A stretch of 64,000 bases of DNA from an uncultured Bacilli bacterium (GTDB lineage: Bacteria; Bacillota_I; Bacilli_A; RF39; UBA660), in the NCBI GenBank assembly GCA_934098565.1, contig CAKOON010000003.1, positions 124,001 through 188,000 of the forward strand. The letters are read 5' to 3'. Of the stretch, positions 9,625 to 17,752 are shown in pieces. The notes under the pieces are model-generated. The model was given only the letters and a program-made list of their open reading frames with translations. It did no database searches and was not told where the DNA came from. A program made the translations under genes and the position numbers. Positions within the stretch are counted from its first letter, which is position 1. Every line of letters begins with the position of its first letter.

Positions 9625-12600
9625 TGAAGAATTATTTTTACAAAGTATTGGTCTTACGGAGATAGAAAAATATAAGGACTATAAGATTACCAATGTTACT
9701 TTAAATGAGAAGAAACGAGAGTTTAATGTTGATATGGAAGTTACTTCGATGGTAAATCCAAGTGATATTGATGAACTTTATTTAGCTTGTAAAAAAGGAA
9801 TTAATGGTAATATTAAAGTTAATTTAAAAATTATTAGTAAAGCTAGAGAAACTGATGATATTATTAGAATTTTTAAATATGTACTGGCAGACTTTATTAA
9901 GACTAAACCATCTCTTATGGGAATTATGGGTAATAATATTACTTTGGATGATGATGTTTTAGTAGTAGAAGTAAATACGAAGCCAGAAGAAAAGATTATT
10001 CTAGATAGTGTTAAAGCTTTGATGAATAAATTAAGTCTTTATGGAATTGAAGATATTAATATAACAACGGTTGTTAGTGAGAAAAAACAAGAAGAAGTAA
10101 AGAATTTAATTGCTTCTAGTCATGAAGAAGTAAAGGTAAAAGAGAAGACACCAATTATTGTTGGTAAGCATATTGATGGTGAGTTGACCCCAATAAGTGA
10201 TATTATGGGAGAAATGCGTAATGTCATTGTGGAAGGCTTTATATTTGGTGAGATAGGGACTTTAGAGAAAGAAAAAATTAATATTATTACTTTAAAATTT
10301 AGTGATAAAACTAATAGTATTTTGGTAAAGATATTTAAAAAAGACCATGATGAATTTGCTAATGTTATGGATGAGATGAAGGTGGGGTCTTGGTATCGAG
10401 TTCATGGTAATGTTGAGTTTGATAACTATGCGAAAGAGTTAGTGCTTGCTGTTCGTAATATGGAGCATATTGCTTCAAAAGATAGTAAAGTTAAAGATGA
10501 GGCTGAAGTTAAGAGGGTGGAATTGCATACCCATACGATGATGAGTGCGATGGATGGGGTTATTCCGGCAGAGGCTTTGGTTAAGTATGCTTATGGTTTA
10601 GGCCACAAAGCTATTGCGGTTACAGACCATAACTGTGTCCAATCATTTCCAGATCTTTATCATACGGTGGAGTCCTTAAATAAAGGCAAAGAAGCTAAAG
10701 ATCATTTTAAAGTTTTGTATGGGACAGAGATTAATGTTGTTAATGATGATATTGATGTAGTTTTTAATTCCAAAGAATATAGTTTATTAAATCAAGAATA
10801 TGTTGTATTTGATACCGAAACAACGGGATTCTATGCTGGAAATGACCAAATGATTGAAATTGGCGCTGTTAAAATTAAAAATAACGAAATTTTAGACCGC
10901 TTTGATGAATTAATTGACCCCCATCGTCCTTTACCACAAAAAATTACGGATTTAACTTATATAACTGATGATATGTTAAGAGGTAAAGAAGATGAAGCCG
11001 TTGTTACAAAGAAATTTTTGGCTTGGGTCGGTGATTTGCCTTTAGTAGCGCATAATGCGAAGTTTGATATTTCTTTTATGCGAGCAGCTTGTAATAAATA
11101 TAACTTAGGAGAATTTAATGCAACTGTTTTGGATACGATGAGTATGGCTCGGATGTTACATCCTGATTGGCCTAATCATAAACTAAGTACTTTAACAAAA
11201 AAGTTAAATATTCCTTGGGATGAAGATAAACATCATCGTGCTGATTATGATGCTGAAGGCACTGCTTATGCTTTCTATAAGTTTTGTAAAGATTTTGATG
11301 CTCAAAATATTTCTACGATAACGAAGTTAGTAGCTAGTATTGATACAGAAAGTTTAGTTAAGTTTGCATATCCATTTCATGCTACTATTATTGCTAAAGA
11401 CCGTGGTGGTTTAAAGAATTTATTTAAGATTATTAGTATGGCGAATACTAAGTATTTGTATAAGAACGATCAACCTAAGATTCCAAGAAAAGAAATTATT
11501 AATTTAAGAGAAGGTCTATTAATTGGTTCTGCTTGTATAAATAATGAAATCTTTGAGAAGGCTAGTGGTCTTGAAGATGAAGAACTTGTTAATATGATGA
11601 GTTTTTATGATTATATTGAAGTTCAACCGATAAGTGTATTTTCTCATTTAATCGGACCAGAACGTAAGTTTGGTAGTGAAATAGAGGCTCAAAACTATTT
11701 AAAGAGAATTATCAGAGTAGCTAAAGAAGCTGGCAAACCAGTGGTGGCCACGGGGGATGTTCATAATTTAACCAAGGAAGATTTGATTTACCGAGAGATT
11801 ATAATTAATCAAAAGTTCAACGGTAAACTTCATCCTTTAAATCGTAAAGGTTTAAAAGTACCTAATATGTATTTGAAAACAACAGAAGAAATGCTAGAAG
11901 AATTTAGCTTTTTAGGGGAAGAACTTGCTTATGAGATAGTTGTTACTAATCCTAATAAGATAGCTGATATGGTTGGTGAAATTGAAGTTATTATTGCTAC
12001 ACCAAAGCCATTTGCCCCAAAAATACCTAATTCAATTGAGACCATGACGGAACTTGTTTATACAAAAGCTCGTGATTGGTATGGGGAAGTTTTACCTTAT
12101 CATATTGAAGATAGACTGGCTAAGGAGTTGTATGGTGACTCTTTAAAAGACGCTATTAGTTATTATGTTAATAAAGATAAAAGTATTACGGATAAAGATA
12201 AAGAAATTTATGCTATTTTGCATAAGACGATTGTTGGAGGGTATACTTCTGTTAAGGATTATATTAAGGAATATTTAAAAGATACTTTAGAAGAGGTACC
12301 AGCTGATGAAGAGTTAGAAAAAGAAGCAAAAAAGAAGTTAGGCGGTATCATTGGTGCGGGGTATGATGTAATTTATTTGATTGCCCAGAAGTTGGTAAAG
12401 CACTCTAATGATGAAGGCTTCTTGGTTGGCTCCCGTGGGTCCGTTGGTTCTTCTTTCGTTGCTTGTATGATGGGTATTACGGAGGTTAACTCATTAGCAG
12501 CGCATTATCGTTGCAGTAAATGTAAACTGAGTATTTTTGATGATGAAGAAGGTAATCCTTTAGGATCAACTTATTCAAGTGGATTTGATTTACCGGATAA

Positions 12601-14134
12601 GAAGTGTCCAAATTGTAATATTCCAATGATTAAAGATGGTCAAGATATTCCCTTTGCAACTTTCTTAGGATTTAATGCTGATAAAGTACCAGATATTGAT
12701 TTGAACTTCTCTGATTTAAACCAAGCTAGTGCCCATGATTATACGAAAGTATTGTTTGGGGTGGATAATGTTTATCGTGCCGGAACTATTGGAACGGTCG
12801 CTGAAAAAACGGCTTATGGTTATGTTCGGGGTTATTGCGAAGATAAAGGAATAATCATGCGTAATTTAGAAATTGAACGTTTGGCGATTGGATGTACCGG
12901 TGTTAAGAGAACAACAGGTCAGCACCCGGGTGGAATTGTCGTTATTCCTGGATATATGGAGGTTTATGATTTTACTCCATTCCAGTATCCTGCTGATGAT
13001 CCTACAAGCGTTTGGCGTACAACTCACTTTGATTATCATGCTATTGATGCGGATGTCTTAAAGTTAGATATCTTAGGACATACTGATCCCACTCAGCTAA
13101 GAATGATTCAGGATTTAACAGGTGATGATATTACGAAAGTACCTTTAGATGATAAAGCTACTATGTCAATATTTACTTCGACAAAAGCTTTAGGAGTGAC
13201 TTCAGAGCAAATAATGTGTGATACGGGAACGCTTGGGGTACCAGAGTTTGGAACACCATTTACTATTTCTTTAGTTAAAGATACTAAACCAACGACTTTT
13301 GCTGAATTAATAAAGATTTCTGGTTTGTCACATGGTACCGATGTATGGCTTGGCAATGCTCAAGAATTAATTGCTAATAACGTTGTGCCATTTTCCAAAG
13401 TTATTGGGTGTCGTGACGATATTATGGTCGATTTAATGTATCGTGGTTTGCCACCTTTTAAAGCCTTTAAAATAATGGAGTTTGTTCGTAAAGGAAGAGC
13501 ATCAAAGCCCAAAGACCACGAGGAGTGGGAAGGCTATGTAAAATTAATGCGTGAGTATAATGTCGAAGATTGGTTTATTGACTCTTGTGCAAAGATTAAG
13601 TACATGTTCCCAAAAGCTCATGCGGCTGCTTATGTTACTAGTGCCTTTAGAATTGCTTGGTATAAAGTTCATAAACCAATAATTTATTATGCTTCATATT
13701 TTTCTACTCGTTTTGATGATTTTGATTTAGAGGTAATGGTAAAAGGTTATGATACTATTAAAGCTAAAATGGCTGAGCTAATGGCTAAAGGTTATGATGC
13801 AACAAATAAAGAGACAAGTTTGTTAGAAACCTTAAAATTAGCTTTAGAAGCTACTGCTCGTGGAATTGATTTTGCCAATATTGATATTGAGAAAAGTGAT
13901 GGTAAAAACTTTGTAATTGGGGATGAACATACTTTAATTTGTCCTTTCAAAGTCCTAGATGGACTAGGAGACTCAGTTGCTACTAAGATAATTGAAGAAA
14001 GAAATATTCAACCATTTATTAGTATTGAAGATTTACAAAGTAGGGGTAAAGTGAGTTCGACTACTATTGATAAATTAAGAACTTTAGGCGTTTTAGATAA
14101 CTTACCAGAAACTTCACAATTAAGTTTATTTTAA
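9617..14134 (+). CDS. polC: DNA polymerase III alpha subunit, Gram-positive PolC with proofreading exonuclease
   Basis: Main replicative polymerase of low-GC Gram-positives. In order: N-terminal domains, an OB fold (about 195-290), a PHP domain with VELHTHTMMSAMDG (about 301), an inserted DEDD exonuclease beginning FDTETTG (about 397) with HNAKFD and HHRADYDAEG, the zinc-knuckle pairs CSKC and CPNC (about 966 and 997), and the catalytic PDIDLNF near 1025. Length 1505 agrees with the usual 1430-1500. ATG 9617 lies inside the dnaE stop region (8-base overlap), so the two polymerases are apparently translationally coupled. The exonuclease nested in PHP is typical of PolC, not a fusion artefact. 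Confidence 0.98.
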   Translation: MSSEELFLQSIGLTEIEKYKDYKITNVTLNEKKREFNVDMEVTSMVNPSDIDELYLACKKGINGNIKVNLKIISKARETDDIIRIFKYVLADFIKTKPSLMGIMGNNITLDDDVLVVEVNTKPEEKIILDSVKALMNKLSLYGIEDINITTVVSEKKQEEVKNLIASSHEEVKVKEKTPIIVGKHIDGELTPISDIMGEMRNVIVEGFIFGEIGTLEKEKINIITLKFSDKTNSILVKIFKKDHDEFANVMDEMKVGSWYRVHGNVEFDNYAKELVLAVRNMEHIASKDSKVKDEAEVKRVELHTHTMMSAMDGVIPAEALVKYAYGLGHKAIAVTDHNCVQSFPDLYHTVESLNKGKEAKDHFKVLYGTEINVVNDDIDVVFNSKEYSLLNQEYVVFDTETTGFYAGNDQMIEIGAVKIKNNEILDRFDELIDPHRPLPQKITDLTYITDDMLRGKEDEAVVTKKFLAWVGDLPLVAHNAKFDISFMRAACNKYNLGEFNATVLDTMSMARMLHPDWPNHKLSTLTKKLNIPWDEDKHHRADYDAEGTAYAFYKFCKDFDAQNISTITKLVASIDTESLVKFAYPFHATIIAKDRGGLKNLFKIISMANTKYLYKNDQPKIPRKEIINLREGLLIGSACINNEIFEKASGLEDEELVNMMSFYDYIEVQPISVFSHLIGPERKFGSEIEAQNYLKRIIRVAKEAGKPVVATGDVHNLTKEDLIYREIIINQKFNGKLHPLNRKGLKVPNMYLKTTEEMLEEFSFLGEELAYEIVVTNPNKIADMVGEIEVIIATPKPFAPKIPNSIETMTELVYTKARDWYGEVLPYHIEDRLAKELYGDSLKDAISYYVNKDKSITDKDKEIYAILHKTIVGGYTSVKDYIKEYLKDTLEEVPADEELEKEAKKKLGGIIGAGYDVIYLIAQKLVKHSNDEGFLVGSRGSVGSSFVACMMGITEVNSLAAHYRCSKCKLSIFDDEEGNPLGSTYSSGFDLPDKKCPNCNIPMIKDGQDIPFATFLGFNADKVPDIDLNFSDLNQASAHDYTKVLFGVDNVYRAGTIGTVAEKTAYGYVRGYCEDKGIIMRNLEIERLAIGCTGVKRTTGQHPGGIVVIPGYMEVYDFTPFQYPADDPTSVWRTTHFDYHAIDADVLKLDILGHTDPTQLRMIQDLTGDDITKVPLDDKATMSIFTSTKALGVTSEQIMCDTGTLGVPEFGTPFTISLVKDTKPTTFAELIKISGLSHGTDVWLGNAQELIANNVVPFSKVIGCRDDIMVDLMYRGLPPFKAFKIMEFVRKGRASKPKDHEEWEGYVKLMREYNVEDWFIDSCAKIKYMFPKAHAAAYVTSAFRIAWYKVHKPIIYYASYFSTRFDDFDLEVMVKGYDTIKAKMAELMAKGYDATNKETSLLETLKLALEATARGIDFANIDIEKSDGKNFVIGDEHTLICPFKVLDGLGDSVATKIIEERNIQPFISIEDLQSRGKVSSTTIDKLRTLGVLDNLPETSQLSLF

Positions 14135-14146
14135 ATTGAAAATATG

Positions 14147-14169
14147 GTATCCTATTAATAGGAGGATAC
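14147..14169 (+). promoter_or_regulatory. Hairpin that can sequester the ribosome binding site of the next gene
   Basis: GTATCC (14147-14152) pairs with GGATAC (14164-14169); inside it CCTATTAATAGG is a perfect 12-bp palindrome. The Shine-Dalgarno AGGAGG (14160-14165) is within the structure, so initiation at 14173 may depend on its opening. Confidence 0.45.
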
Positions 14170-14172
14170 AAT

Positions 14173-14418
14173 ATGTCAAAAAAAGAACGCAAAGAATATA
14201 ATGATAGATTAATGTGCTATGCTATATTGATACTTACGATAGGTCTAGTTTTAGGAAGTGGACTTATATGTCTTGGCATAAAAGCAGATAGTTTGAATGC
14301 TATTGGCTATTGTATAGTAGGGTCTGTAATCTTATTAACCTTTTTATGTTTATCTTTGGTAATGTATATTGAAGCTAAAAAAGATGAAATAAAGTTATTA
14401 GTAAAAGAAAATAATTAG
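14173..14418 (+). CDS. Small two-helix membrane protein, unknown function
   Basis: An 81-residue protein with a basic start (MSKKERKEYNDR), two predicted membrane helices (about 14-35 and 45-66) and a charged tail ending KLLVKENN. No family recognised. The ATG follows a strong AGGAGG embedded in a hairpin. It lies 38 bp behind polC and could be read with it; the next promoter begins 60 bp downstream. Cytoplasmic-membrane location is inferred from hydrophobicity only. Confidence 0.7.
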   Translation: MSKKERKEYNDRLMCYAILILTIGLVLGSGLICLGIKADSLNAIGYCIVGSVILLTFLCLSLVMYIEAKKDEIKLLVKENN

Positions 14419-14477
14419 AGATGATTAAATTCATCTTTTTTAATTGCTTTAAGTGAAGAAAGTCTTGTAAAAGCTGA

Positions 14478-14506
14478 TTGACAAGCACCTGATACTTTGG
14501 TAAAAT
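14478..14506 (+). promoter_or_regulatory. Strong promoter of the rplU-prp-rpmA operon
   Basis: Perfect TTGACA (14478-14483), 17-bp spacer, TAAAAT (14501-14506) with a TGG extended -10 element just upstream. One of the best promoters in the window, as expected for ribosomal proteins. Confidence 0.85.
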
Positions 14507-14512
14507 ATTAAT

Positions 14513-14607
14513 CGTTTTAAGGGCTTTCTTAAAACCGCACTAGAAAGGTTAGAAGAGTTTTATAAACCACCTTGAGGGCGTGTCTTAAATTTATAAGGAG
14601 GGATAAT
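14513..14607 (+). promoter_or_regulatory. Structured 5' leader of rplU (candidate L21 leader)
   Basis: The transcript should start near 14513. It opens with a perfect 8-bp hairpin GTTTTAAG / CTTAAAAC (14514-14535) and continues for about 70 nt before AAGGAGGG. A conserved RNA leader (L21 leader) precedes rplU in many Firmicutes and is thought to give autogenous control. Position and structure fit, but I cannot confirm the family match by eye. Confidence 0.55.
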
Positions 14608-14910
14608 ATGAAAGCTATATTTGTAACAGGTGGAAAACAATATTGTGTTTCTGAAGGCGACGTAGTTTATGTTGAAAAATTAGATGCTGAAGTCGGCAAA
14701 GAAGTTACTTTTGATGAAGTACTTATGGCTGGTGAAGTATTTGGTAATCCAACAGTAAAAAACGCTAGCGTAGTTGGTGTTGTTGAAAAACAAGGAAGAC
14801 AAAAGAAAATTACTGTATTTAAGTATAAACCTAAGAAGAAATATCGTAAAAAACAAGGACATAGACAACCATATACTAAGGTTACTATTAAGTCTATTAA
14901 TGTTAAGTAA
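14608..14910 (+). CDS. rplU: 50S ribosomal protein L21
   Basis: Large-subunit protein that binds 23S rRNA. The 100-residue product starts MKAIFVTGGKQYCVSEGDVV and ends with the basic KYKPKKKYRKKQGHRQ and TKVTIKSI segments typical of L21. ATG 14608 is selected over an in-frame upstream start at 14572 because AAGGAGGG lies 5 bases ahead and L21 begins here in all relatives. First gene of rplU-prp-rpmA, the standard Firmicutes order, under the strong promoter at 14478. Confidence 0.97.
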   Translation: MKAIFVTGGKQYCVSEGDVVYVEKLDAEVGKEVTFDEVLMAGEVFGNPTVKNASVVGVVEKQGRQKKITVFKYKPKKKYRKKQGHRQPYTKVTIKSINVK

Positions 14911-14912
14911 TT

Positions 14913-15224
14913 ATGATAAAAGTGAACTTTGTTGTATCTAATGATTTAATTACAAATGTTAATATTAAAGGTCATGCTTTCTATGATACTTATGGTAAAG
15001 ATATTGTGTGTGCGGCTGTATCTAGTATAGTTACAACTACAATTAACAGTATACTAGCCTTAACAGAAGATGGAATTAAATATGATACACAAGATGGTAA
15101 TGTTTCTATTACTGTCGTAAGTGATAGTCAGGTTGTTCAAAAACTTTTAAATGTTATGTTAAATATGTTAAAAGAATTGGCAAGTGATTATCCTAAAAAT
15201 ATCAAAATAGGAGGATTAAAATGA
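14913..15224 (+). CDS. prp: Ribosomal-processing cysteine protease Prp
   Basis: Prp removes the N-terminal leader of ribosomal protein L27 in Firmicutes, a step needed for the peptidyl transferase centre. The 103-residue protein shows the family's GHAFYDTYGKDIVCAAVSS block, with the catalytic dyad expected as H22 and C34. It sits between rplU and rpmA, the invariant context, and overlaps rpmA by 4 bases (ATGA), implying coupled synthesis with its substrate. No clear Shine-Dalgarno sequence precedes ATG 14913, two bases behind the L21 stop. Confidence 0.95.
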   Translation: MIKVNFVVSNDLITNVNIKGHAFYDTYGKDIVCAAVSSIVTTTINSILALTEDGIKYDTQDGNVSITVVSDSQVVQKLLNVMLNMLKELASDYPKNIKIGGLK

Positions 15225-15508
15225 ATTTTATGAAATTGAATATCCAATTATTTGCTCACGTTAAAGCTCAAGGTTCTACTCAAAACGGTAGAGACTCTGT
15301 TGGTCGTAGATTAGGCGCTAAGGCTAGTGATGGTGAAACTGTTACTGCTGGTGCAATAATTTATCGTCAAAGAGGAACTAAGATTTATCCAGGAACAAAT
15401 GTTGGAATGGGCAAAGACCATACTTTATATGCTAAAGTAGCCGGTGTTGTTAAATATGAACGTCTTGGAAGAGACAAGAAAAAAGTAAGTGTATACGAAG
15501 TTAAGTAG
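15221..15508 (+). CDS. rpmA: 50S ribosomal protein L27 with Prp-cleaved leader
   Basis: The mature N-terminus of L27 reaches the peptidyl transferase centre. The sequence begins MNFMKLNIQLFAHVKAQGS; LNIQLF followed by A matches the LNLQFF-A cleavage motif of Firmicutes L27, so Prp should cut after F11. The rest (NGRDSVGRRLGAK, RQRGTKIYPGTNVG) is standard L27. Start ATG 15221 follows AGGAGG at 7 bases; ATG 15230 is an alternative that would retain the cleavage site. Last gene of the operon, closed by a hairpin overlapping its stop. Confidence 0.97.
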   Translation: MNFMKLNIQLFAHVKAQGSTQNGRDSVGRRLGAKASDGETVTAGAIIYRQRGTKIYPGTNVGMGKDHTLYAKVAGVVKYERLGRDKKKVSVYEVK

Positions 15509-15525
15509 TATATACTTCTTTTTTT
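15503..15525 (+). terminator. Terminator of rplU-prp-rpmA
   Basis: AAGTA / TACTT hairpin (15503-15517) overlapping the rpmA stop codon, followed by seven T. Confidence 0.6.
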
Positions 15526-15568
15526 ATTTTTGATATAATTTTTCTATAAGATATAAAGGTAGGTTCAT

Positions 15569-17326
15569 ATGTTTGGAAAGATTATAAGAGTAGTGGATAA
15601 TTATATTTATATTGAAAATAGAATGGAAAAGGCAGAAACTAATTTGATTGGTTATCACTTGGTATTTAGTGATACTAGTAAACAGTTGGTTGGAGAGATA
15701 ATTAATATATCCATTAAAGAAATAGAAGTTTTATTAATTGGAGAGATTAAAGATAATGAGTTTTTAGCAGGTATTCTTAAGAAACCTAGTAGTGATTGCG
15801 TTATTAGAGTTATTAATAAAAAAGAAGTAGAATACTTATTAGGAAGTCAAGATTATAGTAATAAAGCTAATTTATTGATTGGTAACTCTTTAGTCTATAA
15901 TAATTATAAAGTTACAGCTGATAAGAATAATTTTTTTAGTGGACATTTTGCTATTTTAGGTAATACGGGGTCGGGGAAATCTTGTACGATGGCGAGACTA
16001 CTTCAAAATTTATTTTATAGTAATGATGACAAGTTACCGGTTAATTCTCATTTTGTGGTTTTTGACGTTTTCGGGGAGTATAAAAGAGCTTTTAAAAGCA
16101 TTGATCGAATTGAAGGCTTAAAGTTTAAAAGCTATTCTACTAGTCCAAAGGAAGAAGATATTGAAGTTAAAATTCCCGCTTATTTTTTAGGAGTGGATGA
16201 TTTAGCTTTGTTACTAAGTGTTAGTGATTATAATGTTATTCCGGTATTAGAAAATACTTTAAGACTTACCTATATTTTTAATAGTAAAGACCCTAATACG
16301 GTTAAATATAAAGATTATATAATAGCATCGACAATTATGGATATATTATCTTGTGGAAAACCAGCATCAGCGATTAGAGACCAGATAATAGCGGCTTTGA
16401 CTAAGTATAATACAGTTAATATTAGTTTAGATACTATTATTCATCAACCAGGATATGATAGGACTTTAAGACAGTGTTTACTTATTGATAGTCAAGGAAA
16501 GATGAATGCCATTGGACTTATTACGAATTTTATTAAACAATTTTTGAATTTTGATTTGAATGAGTTAAAGATAGAACCTAATTTTATTTATACTTTGGAT
16601 GATTTACAAAATGCGTTGGATTTTTCACTTCTTAATGAAGGCGTGTTAAATTCTAGTAATCAGTATGATAAGTTAAATACTTTAAAGATTAGATTGAATT
16701 CAATTATTAATAGTGAGTATAAGAAAATATTTGAATTTGATAAAGTGGTTTCTAAGAATGAGTATATTAGGAACTTCTTCATGACTAAAGAGGGAAAAGT
16801 CGCTCAGATTATTAACATTAATTTGAATGGTGTTGATGATAGAATGATTAAGACTTTGTCGAAGATTTATGGAAAAATGTTTTTTGATTATGTTACTGGT
16901 TTGGAGAAAAGGGCGACTTTTCCTATTCATATATTAATGGAAGAAGCTCATCGTTATGTGAAGAATGACCATGATTATGAGATATTGGGTTATAATATTT
17001 TTGATAGAATTACTAAGGAAGGACGAAAATATGGGATACTTTTGGGACTTATTACCCAAAGACCTAGTGAGTTGTCGGCAACTTCTTTGTCGCAATGTAC
17101 TAATTTCTTAGTACTTAGATTACATCATCCTGATGATATTGATATTGTTAGTAAGATTAGTGCATCGGTTAATAAGAATATTTTAGAGAAAGTTAAGACT
17201 TTAAGGTCGGGGATGCCTTTGTGTTTTGGAACGGCTTTTAATATTCCGGTGATAGTGGATATGGATTTACCTAGTCCCATGCCTGAAAGTACTTCAGTTG
17301 ACATTGTTAGTGAGTGGTATAAATAA
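15569..17326 (+). CDS. HerA/FtsK-superfamily DNA-pumping ATPase (DUF87)
   Basis: HerA-type ATPases form hexamers that translocate DNA and usually work with a nuclease partner, in repair or in defence systems. The 585-residue protein has an N-terminal beta-rich (HAS-barrel-like) region, Walker A GNTGSGKS near residue 131, DVFGEYKRAF typical of HerA, Walker B ILMEEAHR near 455 and the sensor TQRPSELS near 496. ATG follows AAAGGTAGG. No NurA, SIR2 or other nuclease gene adjoins it: upstream is the L27 operon terminator and downstream a 426-bp gene-free stretch before the DGR target. Function in this host is therefore open. Confidence 0.88.
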   Translation: MFGKIIRVVDNYIYIENRMEKAETNLIGYHLVFSDTSKQLVGEIINISIKEIEVLLIGEIKDNEFLAGILKKPSSDCVIRVINKKEVEYLLGSQDYSNKANLLIGNSLVYNNYKVTADKNNFFSGHFAILGNTGSGKSCTMARLLQNLFYSNDDKLPVNSHFVVFDVFGEYKRAFKSIDRIEGLKFKSYSTSPKEEDIEVKIPAYFLGVDDLALLLSVSDYNVIPVLENTLRLTYIFNSKDPNTVKYKDYIIASTIMDILSCGKPASAIRDQIIAALTKYNTVNISLDTIIHQPGYDRTLRQCLLIDSQGKMNAIGLITNFIKQFLNFDLNELKIEPNFIYTLDDLQNALDFSLLNEGVLNSSNQYDKLNTLKIRLNSIINSEYKKIFEFDKVVSKNEYIRNFFMTKEGKVAQIININLNGVDDRMIKTLSKIYGKMFFDYVTGLEKRATFPIHILMEEAHRYVKNDHDYEILGYNIFDRITKEGRKYGILLGLITQRPSELSATSLSQCTNFLVLRLHHPDDIDIVSKISASVNKNILEKVKTLRSGMPLCFGTAFNIPVIVDMDLPSPMPESTSVDIVSEWYK

Positions 17327-17331
17327 AATTT

Positions 17332-17446
17332 GTAGGAATAAAATCTTAAAATTCATAGGGTTGATAAAGCAAAATCCATAGGGATAAAAATAGCAAGTAC
17401 GTAGGGTTGAAAGTTTAAAATCTATAAGAATGGCGTTAATTTTTGT
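17332..17446. repeat. Degenerate 23-bp tandem repeat, five units
   Basis: The core RTAGGR-like hexamer recurs at 17332 (GTAGGA), 17355 (ATAGGG), 17378 (ATAGGG), 17401 (GTAGGG) and 17424 (ATAAGA), exactly 23 bp apart each time. Units share the form RTAGGGNT-A-rich-AAAATC. The period is not a multiple of three and no open frame crosses it. It lies just after the HerA gene within the gene-free stretch 17327-17752, the rest of which holds only the terminator at 17599. Confidence 0.75.
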
Positions 17447-17598
17447 AAGATTATCTTTTATACTCGTTATCTTGAAGATGAAAGAAATATAGAGGTAATA
17501 AGTAAAGACATATATACTTATTTTAAATAATTAAAGAAGTTAAATAGTAATAAGGTGGCTAGTTTAAAGTGAATTTAGTTAAATTATAGAAAGCAATG

Positions 17599-17651
17599 AT
17601 ATTTCAGTTTAAGTGATATGGTAATAGTCGTTTAAGCTGAAATATTTTTTT
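17599..17651 (+). terminator. Long-stem terminator upstream of the DGR target
   Basis: ATATTTCAGTTTAA (17599-17612) pairs with TTTAAGCTGAAATAT (17631-17645), one G-U pair, followed by a T tract. It probably ends transcription from the HerA gene. Confidence 0.7.
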
Positions 17652-17752
17652 AATATGTTTGCTACTTGGTGTCAAATTGATAAAATTTTAACTATGAAAA
17701 AAGTTGTTTTTATGATATAGTTAGTTTAGATAAAAAGTAGAGAAGGGTAATT

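Noticed and set aside
17332..17446. CRISPR array
   Set aside because: The period is 23 bp without spacers, units are diverged, and no cas genes are present in the window.
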